Of a DNA stretch of 34,693 bases, positions 1 through 7,842 are shown piece after piece. The translations under genes were made by a program, and so were the position numbers. How positions within the stretch are numbered: the stretch's first letter is position 1; each line of letters begins with the position of its first letter. The notes under the pieces are model-generated. The model ran no database searches, was not told where the DNA came from, and saw only the letters and a list, made by a program, of their open reading frames with translations. The stretch is from Willaertia magna (taxonomy: Eukaryota > Heterolobosea > Eutetramitea > Acrasida > Naegleriidae), in assembly GCA_902984215.1 (NCBI GenBank), contig CADWAF010000752.1, positions 1 to 34,693 on the forward strand. Direction: 5' to 3'.

Positions 1-312
1 TTATTCATTTATTTTTTAAAAAAAATTTCATATTTTCTATTATCTCTCTATTTATGAAATACATAAATTATTTTTGTTTTTTTATTTTAAAAATTAATTA
101 AATAAATTAATTGTATAATTTAAAAAGAAGGCAAATAAATTTAAAAAATAATCAAACGCTAACCATACAAAACAGTAAAACTTGTATTATAATAACTTTA
201 ATTTTGTAAAATTTACGAAGTTATTTTGTCATTACTTGTTGTAACATTCCGAAGTTCTATTAGTGAATTGAAATTTACTCGGAACTGCTTCAGTCAACAA
301 AATCACAAAAAA
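1..312. other. AT-rich upstream region of the NudC-like gene
   Basis: No coding frame is convincing here. The stretch is almost pure A/T up to about 150, then slightly richer in C and G towards the NudC-like start. The frame of the next gene stays open upstream to a TTG at 226 but contains no ATG before 313, so these bases are taken as promoter and 5' leader. I see no recognisable element. Confidence 0.5.
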
Positions 313-882
313 ATGTCTTCATCAACAGAAAACGACGATAAGAAAGATTTAATCAAACCAGTACAAGGAGGTACTAATGGACCAAATAATTTATACAGAT
401 GGACACAAGATATTAGTTCCATCATGATGGTTATTCCTTTTGAAAATGGAATTACATCTAAACAAGTTAAAGTTACATTCCAAAGTAAACGTCTAAAAGT
501 ACAAATTGTTGGACAAGATACTCCATTAATTGATGGAGAATTAAATAAAGAAATTGATGAAGATGAAAGTTATTGGCAAATTGAAGATAAAAAAGAATTA
601 TTAATACATTTACAAAAAACAGTAGGTACTTGGTGGGAATGTGTCATTGAAGGACATCCTAGAGTAAATACAATGTTAATTGATCCTCCACAAGCAAGTC
701 TTTCAGAATTAGGTCCAGAAATGAGACAAACTGTAGAGAAAATGTTATTTGAACAAGCAATGAAGAATGGTACAATGAGTGAAGATCAAATAAGAGATTA
801 TAATATTAGAAAATTAAAACAAATGCATCCAAATATTGATTTCTCTGGAATGGATCTTTCTCAAGCTCAATTTAATTTTTAA
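313..882 (+). CDS. NudC-like CS-domain co-chaperone
   Basis: A 189-aa protein of the NudC family, Hsp90-linked co-chaperones that stabilise dynein-pathway and beta-propeller clients in the cytoplasm. The CS/p23-like domain spans about residues 28-120: YRWTQDISS, LIDGELNKEI, DESYWQIEDKKELLIHLQK and the WWECVIEGHP turn follow the NudC pattern closely. The C-terminal helix MRQTVEKMLFEQ and the end FSGMDLSQAQF resemble the tail of canonical NudC. Family members are usually 160-330 aa; this one lacks the long N-terminal coiled coil of animal NudC. The ATG at 313 sits in an A-rich context; the open frame extends upstream only through non-ATG codons. It converges on the Sds3-like gene with five bases between the two stops. 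Confidence 0.9.
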   Translation: MSSSTENDDKKDLIKPVQGGTNGPNNLYRWTQDISSIMMVIPFENGITSKQVKVTFQSKRLKVQIVGQDTPLIDGELNKEIDEDESYWQIEDKKELLIHLQKTVGTWWECVIEGHPRVNTMLIDPPQASLSELGPEMRQTVEKMLFEQAMKNGTMSEDQIRDYNIRKLKQMHPNIDFSGMDLSQAQFNF

Positions 883-892
883 TAAATTTATT
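881..892. terminator. Palindromic AATAAA/TTTATT at a convergent gene junction
   Basis: AATAAATTTATT is a perfect 12-bp palindrome that overlaps the stop codon of the plus-strand NudC-like gene (880-882) and contains that of the minus-strand Sds3-like gene (888-890). It presents the AATAAA hexamer on both strands, so it could serve as a two-way polyadenylation signal. That role is inferred; only the sequence is seen. Confidence 0.4.
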
Positions 893-1595
893 TTAATCTT
901 TTTAAAGCAATTAAATCATCATCAATTTCTTCTTCATTTAAACAATAACTCATTCCTTCAACTGAACAAGGTATTCTCTTTCTTTTACTATATGTTTCAT
1001 ATGTCATATTAATGATATTTGGCCAATTACTTTCATTAGCTGTTGATGAGTTGGCACCTTTACCTCCTCTTCTACTTCTTAAATTTCTTTTCTTTCTTTC
1101 TCCACTATCACGTTCATTTCCTTCAATATTTTGATTTGTATTTTCTTGTTTTAATGTAGTTGTTTCTACTCCACTAATTTCATCTTGTAATCGTTTTTCT
1201 TCTTCTAAGGCTAAATTTAATATTTTCTCTTTATAATTGTTGACATCATTTACATAATCATATTGTGCTTGTCTTAAATCATTATTGTAAACTTCTTCAA
1301 CTGCTTTTATTTGTAATTCTTTGAATTGAGTAGCTATTTCAATCTTCTTTTCTTTTAATTTTTCAAATGTTTTTATTTGTTCTTCCATTTCTTTATTATT
1401 CATTAATTCTTGAGGATTTGAAGTATTTGATAAAAATTTAATTTTATTTTGTATTTGTTTTAATTTATTTAATATTTCTGTATTTTCTTCTTCTTCAAAT
1501 GTTTCTAAATGATCATTATTTCCATTGTTATTCATGTTTTGTTCTGTTACATCAATTTGATCCATTTCGTCTTGTTCATCAGTTACTCTAACCAT
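888..1595 (-). CDS. Sds3-like subunit of a Sin3-type histone deacetylase complex
   Basis: A 235-aa protein that fits the Sds3/BRMS1 family, nuclear subunits that bridge Sin3 and Rpd3/HDAC1-type deacetylases. The N-terminal 45 residues are acidic and Asn-rich. A long charged coiled coil follows (about 45-140, with LKQIQNKIKFL and FEKLKEKKIEIATQFKELQ). Next comes a basic patch (KKRNLRSRRGGKG). The C-terminal motif MSYCLNEEEIDDDLIALKRLK matches the conserved end of Sds3 proteins, where a LNYLLxxxEIxxDLxxL pattern is typical. Identification rests on the coiled coil plus this terminal motif, so a remote family member is possible. The ATG at 1595 is the only good start. Its stop is five bases from that of the NudC-like gene. 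Confidence 0.7.
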   Translation of the reverse strand: MVRVTDEQDEMDQIDVTEQNMNNNGNNDHLETFEEEENTEILNKLKQIQNKIKFLSNTSNPQELMNNKEMEEQIKTFEKLKEKKIEIATQFKELQIKAVEEVYNNDLRQAQYDYVNDVNNYKEKILNLALEEEKRLQDEISGVETTTLKQENTNQNIEGNERDSGERKKRNLRSRRGGKGANSSTANESNWPNIINMTYETYSKRKRIPCSVEGMSYCLNEEEIDDDLIALKRLK

Positions 1596-1811
1596 TTTCT
1601 TTGTTCAATTATTATTATTTAATTAAGTATTTGTCTCAATTTTTTTTTAATGTATTTTGTAACACTATTGCTTTTCTCTGCCTTACGATGGAGTATATTT
1701 CATCATTTGGGGTGTTGCGTTATTCAATCCCTTTGCTGAACAATAAGAGAATTAAGAAATTGCAAGAAAAACAAAAGTTTAAAATTTTTAAATTTATTGT
1801 TGAAAAAACAT

Positions 1812-2156
1812 TTAAAGTTTGTTCCATGCTTCAACAGTACATGAGCTGACACCATTCATGACTGGTTCATCTTCATCTTCATTGTAGAATAAACCAACAA
1901 CTTGATCTAAAGAAACCTTTGAGTCATCAGTAATGGTTGCAATTGCTCTTAAAATCTTAACACCATATGCATGTTCTTCTCTTCTGATATCACCCCAGTT
2001 TAAGTGTTCAATGCTAATTTCTCTGATTTGTTTTTCTAACATATCTAAATGTTCATCCATTCTCTTTGCCATTTGTTCTGGAGTTTCATCTTCTGGTCCA
2101 TCTGGTAAATCAGGTTGAATTCTTAAGATTAATTGGGATTTGGTTAGTTTAGACAT
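1812..2156 (-). CDS. Stand-alone eEF1B-type guanine nucleotide exchange domain
   Basis: A 114-aa protein consisting of little more than the EF-1 GNE domain, which reloads eEF1A with GTP in translation elongation. Landmarks: LILRIQPDLPDGPED at the start, LNWGDIRREEHAYGVKILRAIATITDDSKVSLDQV in the middle (given here as LNWG, AYGVKIL and TDDSKVSLDQV), and the end TVEAWNKL. The family's functional Lys-Leu C-terminus is kept. Eukaryotic eEF1B-alpha normally carries an N-terminal GST-like or acidic region and exceeds 200 aa; none is seen. The frame is open further upstream to a GTG at 2183, but the ATG at 2156 follows an A-rich leader and matches the domain edge. An upstream exon cannot be excluded, though I found no frame with coding character there. 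Confidence 0.85.
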   Translation of the reverse strand: MSKLTKSQLILRIQPDLPDGPEDETPEQMAKRMDEHLDMLEKQIREISIEHLNWGDIRREEHAYGVKILRAIATITDDSKVSLDQVVGLFYNEDEDEPVMNGVSSCTVEAWNKL

Positions 2157-2729
2157 TTTGTTATGTTGTTGTGTTTTTTTCACGAAGAAAATTGTTGAAG
2201 CGAGCAGTACTGCATTTTTAAGCCTTCAAACTATTGGCTAGGATAAGAATTTTACAATAGATATGAAAAATACTCTTTTGGCACTTTGCCTTGAATTTTG
2301 TGCAACCATTTTTCAACAATAATACGTTCCTATGGACAACTGGGTTTTGTGCTGTTAAACTGAAAGACTTTAAGAAGATGCCTTTGTTTTCCAAAACGTT
2401 GCAACGGGAGTAGGAATTGTGAGACACTGTTTGTTAAGTTGAAGGAACATGAGCTTCTTCTGTAGAAAGAGAAGATGTTTGTTTTTCTACACAACTTTTC
2501 GCACAAAACAAAAATCAAACGCACGCCAATAATTTATCACTTAGGAGATGATAAAGAAGAAAGAGTCTTTTCGTCATTTGTAAAACAGATTCGAATACTC
2601 ACTTTACTTATTTGTGATTTGTTATTTTTTGCGCCCCTGTAATTACAATAAATTCCGTATTTTTGCATTAATGCTGTTTAAAAATCATGCAAAATGCATT
2701 TATAATTTAACAAATTAAAAAAAGAAACT
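2157..2729. other. Intergenic region between divergent genes
   Basis: This 573-bp gap separates the eEF1B start (minus) from an orphan gene (plus). It is less AT-rich than most spacers. Two overlapping minus-strand open frames (about 2218-2524) lack good ATG starts and any family pattern, so I treat it as two promoters with leaders. No RNA gene was recognised. Confidence 0.4.
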
Positions 2730-3257
2730 ATGCCTAACAAAACACTTACCAGCAAATCATCATTCTCTGGTTTCGCATTAGAAGAAGAGGAAATTGAAGA
2801 ATTAACAAAAACTCCAACGTCACCTAACTCACCTGATAAAAACCAAACACCTAATAGTAGTAGTAACAATAGTAGTAAATTATTTTCTAGTAGCTCGAGT
2901 AAATTAAATAAACTTGTTCATCACCCAAGTTTCTTTAAAAAGTTTTTACCCCCATCTCACAAGAAAAATAACAATCAACAAACAGAAGAAAGAGAAATTG
3001 AATCTTCGTTAGAAACAGTAACAGATATTGATGACAATTTTAACTTAAATAAACTGTCTCCTAGAAGGCTGAAAATTAATGTGACTAATGGAAGCTATAG
3101 TGAAAATAGTTTGACAGAGAAAGAAATTGTTGAATTAAAGAATGTGTCTAGATTTATGAAGAGTGTGAGAAAAAGAAAGACAACTTTGTACAAATCTACG
3201 ACATTATCAGATGATGATGTTTGTTTTAATGTGGTGAAAAGGATACCTGAACAATGA
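2730..3257 (+). CDS. Unrecognised Ser/Asn-rich basic protein
   Basis: 175 aa, family not recognised. Residues 1-35 are acidic (EEEEIEEL), then comes a TP/SP-rich stretch (TPTSPNSPDK) and a Ser/Asn run (residues about 45-60). A basic segment SFFKKFLPPSHKKN follows, then acidic/hydrophilic sequence and a C-terminal basic block (FMKSVRKRKTTLYKS). No signal peptide or membrane segment is present. The pattern suggests a mostly disordered, possibly phosphorylated protein. The start ATG follows an A-rich leader and the gene ends in TGA. The next gene downstream encodes a similar short basic protein with a related SF-L-K-basic segment, so the two may be distant paralogues. Codon use resembles the neighbours, supporting a real gene. 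Confidence 0.6.
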   Translation: MPNKTLTSKSSFSGFALEEEEIEELTKTPTSPNSPDKNQTPNSSSNNSSKLFSSSSSKLNKLVHHPSFFKKFLPPSHKKNNNQQTEEREIESSLETVTDIDDNFNLNKLSPRRLKINVTNGSYSENSLTEKEIVELKNVSRFMKSVRKRKTTLYKSTTLSDDDVCFNVVKRIPEQ

Positions 3258-3568
3258 AAATGTTTGAATAGAACAATTTTGATTTGTTTTTCTTTAAAAT
3301 TTGAATTTATTTAATTGGTAGTTGAAATTACATTTGAACCATTCATCTCGTTTTTAAAGTAATTCCTTGTTACAATAAACGAAAATTGAAATATTTGTCA
3401 ACTTTTATAACATAAACGCGTCACCTTTAACCGTTGTAAAAAACCGTCTATAGTAACTAATAAATTTTGGCAAGAATCATTTTATTTTACAAAACAGTCT
3501 TTAAGTGGTTCATTTAGAATTATAAAATTAGTTGTTTGCTTTTTGAATTGAAGAAAACTAAGAAAACA
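3258..3568. other. Spacer between two orphan genes
   Basis: About 311 bp that should hold the 3' end of the first orphan gene and the promoter of the second. The open frame of the next gene extends back to a TTG at 3536 but has no upstream ATG. Nothing else is seen. Confidence 0.4.
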
Positions 3569-3928
3569 ATGCAACAACATAATACCTTTGTACAAAATAA
3601 AAGGAGTAACAGAAAAAGTCTAAGCGCTGCAGCAGTCAATACATCAACGTTGAGGAGTCGTTACTACAGACATTGTAGAACAGATTCTGAAGCAGAAAGA
3701 GAGAAGGCAAATGAGTTGGGGATAGAAATAGAGGATATGAGGATGTTTTCATGCAGAGAAAGAGCAAACACTGATGCAACGACGATAATAACACCTGAAA
3801 CACCTCAAGTAATCTTAAAACCAACAGATGAAGTAAATAGTGTGGGAAGGTCGAATTCTTTCCTCAAAAGATTGATAAGTAAATTTTCTTGTCACAAAAA
3901 TCAAAATGTTGGAACCTATTTAAAATAA
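3569..3928 (+). CDS. Unrecognised small basic protein
   Basis: 119 aa counted from the first ATG; family not recognised. The N-terminus is basic and Gln/Asn/Ser-rich (NKRSNRKSLSAAA). An acidic middle contains EREKANELGIEIED, followed by a TPETP motif. The C-terminus is basic: RSNSFLKRLISKFSCHKN. No membrane segment or catalytic motif is evident. The SFLKRL-xx-K-xx-CHKN segment resembles SFFKKFLPPSHKKN of the preceding orphan, and both proteins carry TP dipeptides, which hints at a shared origin or a shared short linear motif. The evidence is a few residues only. It converges on the translin gene with 95 bases between the stops. Confidence 0.55.
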   Translation: MQQHNTFVQNKRSNRKSLSAAAVNTSTLRSRYYRHCRTDSEAEREKANELGIEIEDMRMFSCRERANTDATTIITPETPQVILKPTDEVNSVGRSNSFLKRLISKFSCHKNQNVGTYLK

Positions 3929-4023
3929 TTATTGTAAAATTATTACGAATCATCATTAACCTGTTTGTTTGTACCATATAACAATATTACTGCTAATAAT
4001 AAATATAATTTTGAATATAAATT

Positions 4024-4791
4024 TTATTCTTGTTGCATATCATCATTAAATTTAGGGGTATTATCCTCTTTTAATAAGGAAGGTAACAATTGATCAGATA
4101 AATTGACATTTCCTTTTGGATTTAAACCTCTAATACTTAAATCATAAACAATTTCTTCACATCTTTTAACATCATATTTAATAGCATCAAAACGTTTTCT
4201 TAAACTATCATTCTTTAAATTTAATAATTTAAAACCATCATATAATTGAGTAAGAAATTCTTTAATAATAAAAGGTTTTTCAAATTCACCTCTAATCACA
4301 GCATTTACACAAAATCTATTTAATTCACTAAATAAATTACATAAACCATATAAATAATCTTCTAATGGTAAATAGAAATGTTGTAATTGATCTATTCCTA
4401 ATTCTTTTTCAGTATCTTCTTTTGTTATCAATGCTTTATCCATATCATTTTCTATTAAGCCTTTAAGTAACCAATGTTTCATTGCTAAAATAGTACAGAT
4501 ATTTGTTAATCTATATTGCCACATATTATAATATTTAAAATATTGATATGATGGAATTACTTCAGATAAATTTTTAATTATTTCTTTACAATTAGCGAGA
4601 TGTGGATTAGCTTGATTACATATTTCTTTTACATGTTCTTGATAGTTAGGTTTATTTTGATGGATTTTTTGAAATAATGCTTGAAGTGAAGCAATTGAAT
4701 TATCTAAATCTTTTGTTTTTGTTTGAATATTTTCTTTAATCACTTCTAACTTTGAAAAGTGTTCTTTTGTTTGTTCAAAGATTTGATCCAT
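4024..4791 (-). CDS. TSN: Translin
   Basis: A 255-aa translin, a single-stranded DNA/RNA-binding protein that forms ring-shaped oligomers and, with TRAX, the C3PO endoribonuclease acting in RNA silencing and tRNA processing. The signature lies at about residues 190-225: LLNLKNDSLRKRFDAIKYDV followed by EEIVYDLSIRGLN, nearly invariant in translins. Upstream, QYFKYYNMWQYRL and FYLPLEDYLYGLCNLFSELNRF match the helical core. It is about 25 residues longer than the animal protein, the extra mostly in an acidic C-terminal tail. The catalytic partner TRAX is not in the window. The ATG at 4791 is clear. The stop TAA is embedded in AATAAA. Confidence 0.95.
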   Translation of the reverse strand: MDQIFEQTKEHFSKLEVIKENIQTKTKDLDNSIASLQALFQKIHQNKPNYQEHVKEICNQANPHLANCKEIIKNLSEVIPSYQYFKYYNMWQYRLTNICTILAMKHWLLKGLIENDMDKALITKEDTEKELGIDQLQHFYLPLEDYLYGLCNLFSELNRFCVNAVIRGEFEKPFIIKEFLTQLYDGFKLLNLKNDSLRKRFDAIKYDVKRCEEIVYDLSIRGLNPKGNVNLSDQLLPSLLKEDNTPKFNDDMQQE

Positions 4792-4815
4792 TTTTTTTGG
4801 CGCAATTATTTTTTT

Positions 4816-6159
4816 TTAAAATGTTTTTTTATTTAAATTTAAATATTCCTTGTACCAAGAACGATTAGGGTGTGCTTCCATGTTGGCTTGTAATGATTTA
4901 TTGTAACCTAGACTATCCTCTTTAGGTGAGCCAATTTTTGATTCTCTTTCTAAAACTTTTAAGAAATTCTTTTGTATTTCCTTTGTTCTTCTTTTCCATA
5001 TTGATTTTAACATTAATTCAGAGTTTAATGGTAAATTTAAATCTAAATAAACTACATGTGAAAATCTTGTTAAGTTTTCACTAATTTTGTGAAATGCATA
5101 AAATATAAGCATTTCACATGGTGTTCTTTCTTTGTGAATAATATCTTCAAAAGCATTGGTTGAGTGTGCTACACTAACAATACAATCAATATTTGGATCA
5201 TAAATGTTTGCTGTGACATGTGGTAAATCTCTATTCTTTAAGAAAGCCATATGAAGATTTAATCCAACACTTAATACTTGAATACCTAATGAACTAGATT
5301 GTTGATCTTTAATTATTGTATTTGGTGGAAAGTATTTTTCTAAACAAAGATCAACTAAATTATCATCAATTTCCATTCTTAGTTTCTTATCTGAGAAACA
5401 TTTAAATACTTCATCTCTAGAATATGGGAAATGCATTACAAACTTTGTTAATTTAAAACCTTTAGAATTACCAAATACGTAATTGGTATGTGAAATAAAT
5501 GCTTGTGTAAATAACTTTTGATTCTTTTTAAAACTATCATAAATTAATTCCCAATCTGGAGTATCTTCAAATAATTGATATGCAAAATAGACATCTTTAT
5601 CTGTTAGAATAGGACTAGTAAAATCTTTAGGTTTATATTTAAAATCTACTTGATAACCATTACTAATATCTGTGGCTATGGTTTGCACATATTTCTCACC
5701 TTTTTCTTTCATGAACTTGGTGTACATTTCACTTCTTAAAAATCTTGGCAGTTGGTCAAGTTTTAAATCTAGATTAACGTTAAAAGAAACATCTTCAAAA
5801 AGTTTAAATGGATGAAGTAATTCTATTTTCTTATCTACATCTGTTTCTATTTCAATGTTATGCCAATCATTTAACATCTTTACAATGTTATTACCGCCTA
5901 AATTGATTTGTTTCACCGACTCTTCCTTTAAATAGGTATGTATGATGTTGTTAGCTAAGTTAAATATCTTGTTTACATCTTTCTTGTTCTCATTGTAGCA
6001 ATTCTTGTAGTTTTCTAAATCGTTCAGGAAAAGTATTGGTTCTTCACTATGACCAATTTTCAAGAATTGATGAAATATTTCTCTAAAACAACTATCTTTC
6101 ATAGCTTCATCATATTCAAGAAGGTAGTCATTTGGGTCAAAGGAACCTTTACGTGGCAT
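4816..6159 (-). CDS. RGS domain - START domain fusion protein
   Basis: A 447-aa protein with two domains. Residues about 17-150 look like an RGS fold (GTPase-activating for G-alpha): CFREIFHQFLKIGHSEEPILF at the start, a helical middle with NNIIHTYLKEESVKQINL, and the closing LPRFLRSEMYTKFM. Residues about 200-405 resemble a START lipid-binding domain: FVMHFPYSRDEVFKCFSDKK, NRDLPHVTANIYD, CEMLIFYAFHKIS and HVVYLDLNLPL follow the START strand and C-terminal helix pattern. No membrane segment is present. The likely role is coupling lipid binding to G-protein shut-off at membranes, but that is inference. The START call is weaker than the RGS call. The frame is uninterrupted and starts at the ATG at 6159; translin lies 24 bases downstream on the same strand. 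Confidence 0.75.
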   Translation of the reverse strand: MPRKGSFDPNDYLLEYDEAMKDSCFREIFHQFLKIGHSEEPILFLNDLENYKNCYNENKKDVNKIFNLANNIIHTYLKEESVKQINLGGNNIVKMLNDWHNIEIETDVDKKIELLHPFKLFEDVSFNVNLDLKLDQLPRFLRSEMYTKFMKEKGEKYVQTIATDISNGYQVDFKYKPKDFTSPILTDKDVYFAYQLFEDTPDWELIYDSFKKNQKLFTQAFISHTNYVFGNSKGFKLTKFVMHFPYSRDEVFKCFSDKKLRMEIDDNLVDLCLEKYFPPNTIIKDQQSSSLGIQVLSVGLNLHMAFLKNRDLPHVTANIYDPNIDCIVSVAHSTNAFEDIIHKERTPCEMLIFYAFHKISENLTRFSHVVYLDLNLPLNSELMLKSIWKRRTKEIQKNFLKVLERESKIGSPKEDSLGYNKSLQANMEAHPNRSWYKEYLNLNKKTF

Positions 6160-6434
6160 TTCGCAGTTTGTCAGTGGTTATGTAAGTCACGAGCTAGCAA
6201 GCTGGGCTGTGGTGAATTGTTTTTTAGAAATTTTTATTATCTAACCGAAACTTAGCATATTCACACGAGGTTAAATACAGCTATGCGGTGTTGTGACACT
6301 TAAGGAGAGACCAAAGCCTATATTTACATAAAAAAAGTTTCTGTATGTTGTAAAAAAAGACAAATTTGAAGATCACCCAACAAAACGCACAGATAAATTA
6401 AGTCAATTTGCTTTTTTTCCATTCTCACCTCTTT

Positions 6435-7666
6435 TTAAGCCTGTGTGTTATCGAATAGTTTCAAAAATAATTTTGTTTTTCTGTAATAGTAGAATTGAAA
6501 AACAATTATACAATCAAAAATTAAGACAATTGTGCTACCTATCAACCAAGGTAATCTACTAAGGATAAAGTCAGGGAAAACACTGTAGAATAGTACACTA
6601 GCGCAGTAAGTTAAATTTCCAAAGATTGCTAAAAGAAACATTATCAATGATAGTCCCTCAGTTGAATTATTTCTTTTCTAATTTCATTATTAAAAATTAC
6701 TTAAAGAATAAAATTTAAATTAAAACTTACGTTTAAAATAATTTGAGGAATTCTAGAAATTATGTAAAATAAGGCTGACAAACAAGCTGATGTATAACCA
6801 AATATACTTTTCCAATCATCTAATGGCCATTTTGTATACGGATCCATTTCTCTTTGTTCAATGCTATCTCCATTTGTTGTTGATTGTCCATTAACAAATT
6901 GAAAGACATACATAAAAAGAAATAAAAGTATAAATGGAATTGTCACATGAATTTGTAAACTTGATCTTTTTCCAATTGGTGAGAAATTAGTTCCTTCTAA
7001 TAAATAAGTATTTTCTCTTAAACTACTACTAACATATGGAATACGATTATTTGGAATATCTGAAGATTCTGAATTTGTATCATAATCATCTAATCTTTCA
7101 CTAGAATTAGCACTCTTTATACTAGTTTGTCTATTAATATCTATTGGATTATTTGTTATTGTAAAAACTCTAACATCTTCTATATTATTATTTGATTGAA
7201 TATTATTTAATGAATTAGTTGATTCATATTTCTTCCTTTTTATTTTATTTTTCGTTCCAAAATAAATATATTGTAAAATTAATATTAAATCTGTAAATAT
7301 ATAAAAACTTGCTGCATAAATTTGAGTTCCAAATTCATCCATAAATATACATGCAATTAAATTTAATACATCTCCTATTCCCCATAATATTAAAAATAAT
7401 ATTGACAATGCAGATGCATCTTGTTTTCTAAAATTTATAATTCCTTGAGGTAATTGAGCAATTGTCCAAATGACAATAGAAGTGACACCTAAAGCAAAAC
7501 TAGTTATTTCTAATGCATGATTTGGATTGATACATTCTCTAAAACCTGTTTTTATCCATTCTGTACAATCTTTAGTACTATTCCAATCAGGATTAGTTGC
7601 CATTAAATCCGATTGTTGCAACAATGCATTTGATATTATTTTATGATCTAAAGATAACCTTAGCAT
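6435..7666 (-). CDS. PQ-loop membrane transporter, lysosomal cationic amino acid type
   Basis: Two exons (7666-6731 and 6677-6435) joined over a 53-nt intron (6678-6730, donor GTAAGT, acceptor TTAG) give 392 aa. The splice lies inside the second PQ motif, and joining restores RIPQIILNKRNNSTEGLSLI, as expected for the family. The first PQ loop is QLPQGIINFRKQDASALS near residue 70. About seven membrane spans flank a long polar central loop (residues about 145-235) rich in Asn and Ser. The PQLC2/Ypq1 branch exports cationic amino acids from lysosomes or vacuoles; the exact substrate cannot be read from sequence. The protein is longer than the animal one (about 290 aa), mainly because of the loop. 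Confidence 0.88.
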
Positions 7667-7715
7667 TTCGTTTTATTTTTTTTTAAAATCAAACGGAGAA
7701 GGATGGTTTAGTGCT

Positions 7716-7729
7716 GGAAATCCTTTCCG
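7716..7729 (-). promoter_or_regulatory. Candidate upstream motif CGGAAAGGATTTCC
   Basis: Read on the minus strand, this 14-mer lies 50-63 bases before the PQ-loop ATG. Nearly the same word (CGGAAAGGATTCC, 30118-30130) lies 30-42 bases before the Get3 ATG in the same orientation. Both are near-palindromic (GGAAA..TTTCC; GGAA..TTCC). Two copies in a window this size may be chance. Confidence 0.25.
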
Positions 7730-7842
7730 TTCCATGTCATCTCCGAAAAGGTGTTTAAATTTACACAAAAATTAATTTATTATTCATACTATGGTACAAT
7801 TTATAATTTTCAAAATTATTGCTGTAAATTGATTATTTAAAA

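Noticed and set aside
1601..1849. 82-codon plus-strand frame overlapping the eEF1B gene
   Set aside because: It lacks a good ATG at its start, has no family pattern and overlaps the well-supported eEF1B end on the other strand.
2218..2524. Two overlapping minus-strand frames of 64-69 codons
   Set aside because: They begin with non-ATG codons, overlap each other, and show no conserved pattern; they probably lie in promoter sequence.
2585..2600. TTCGAAT, resembling a tRNA B-box
   Set aside because: The flanks do not form a T stem and no acceptor or anticodon arm can be built.
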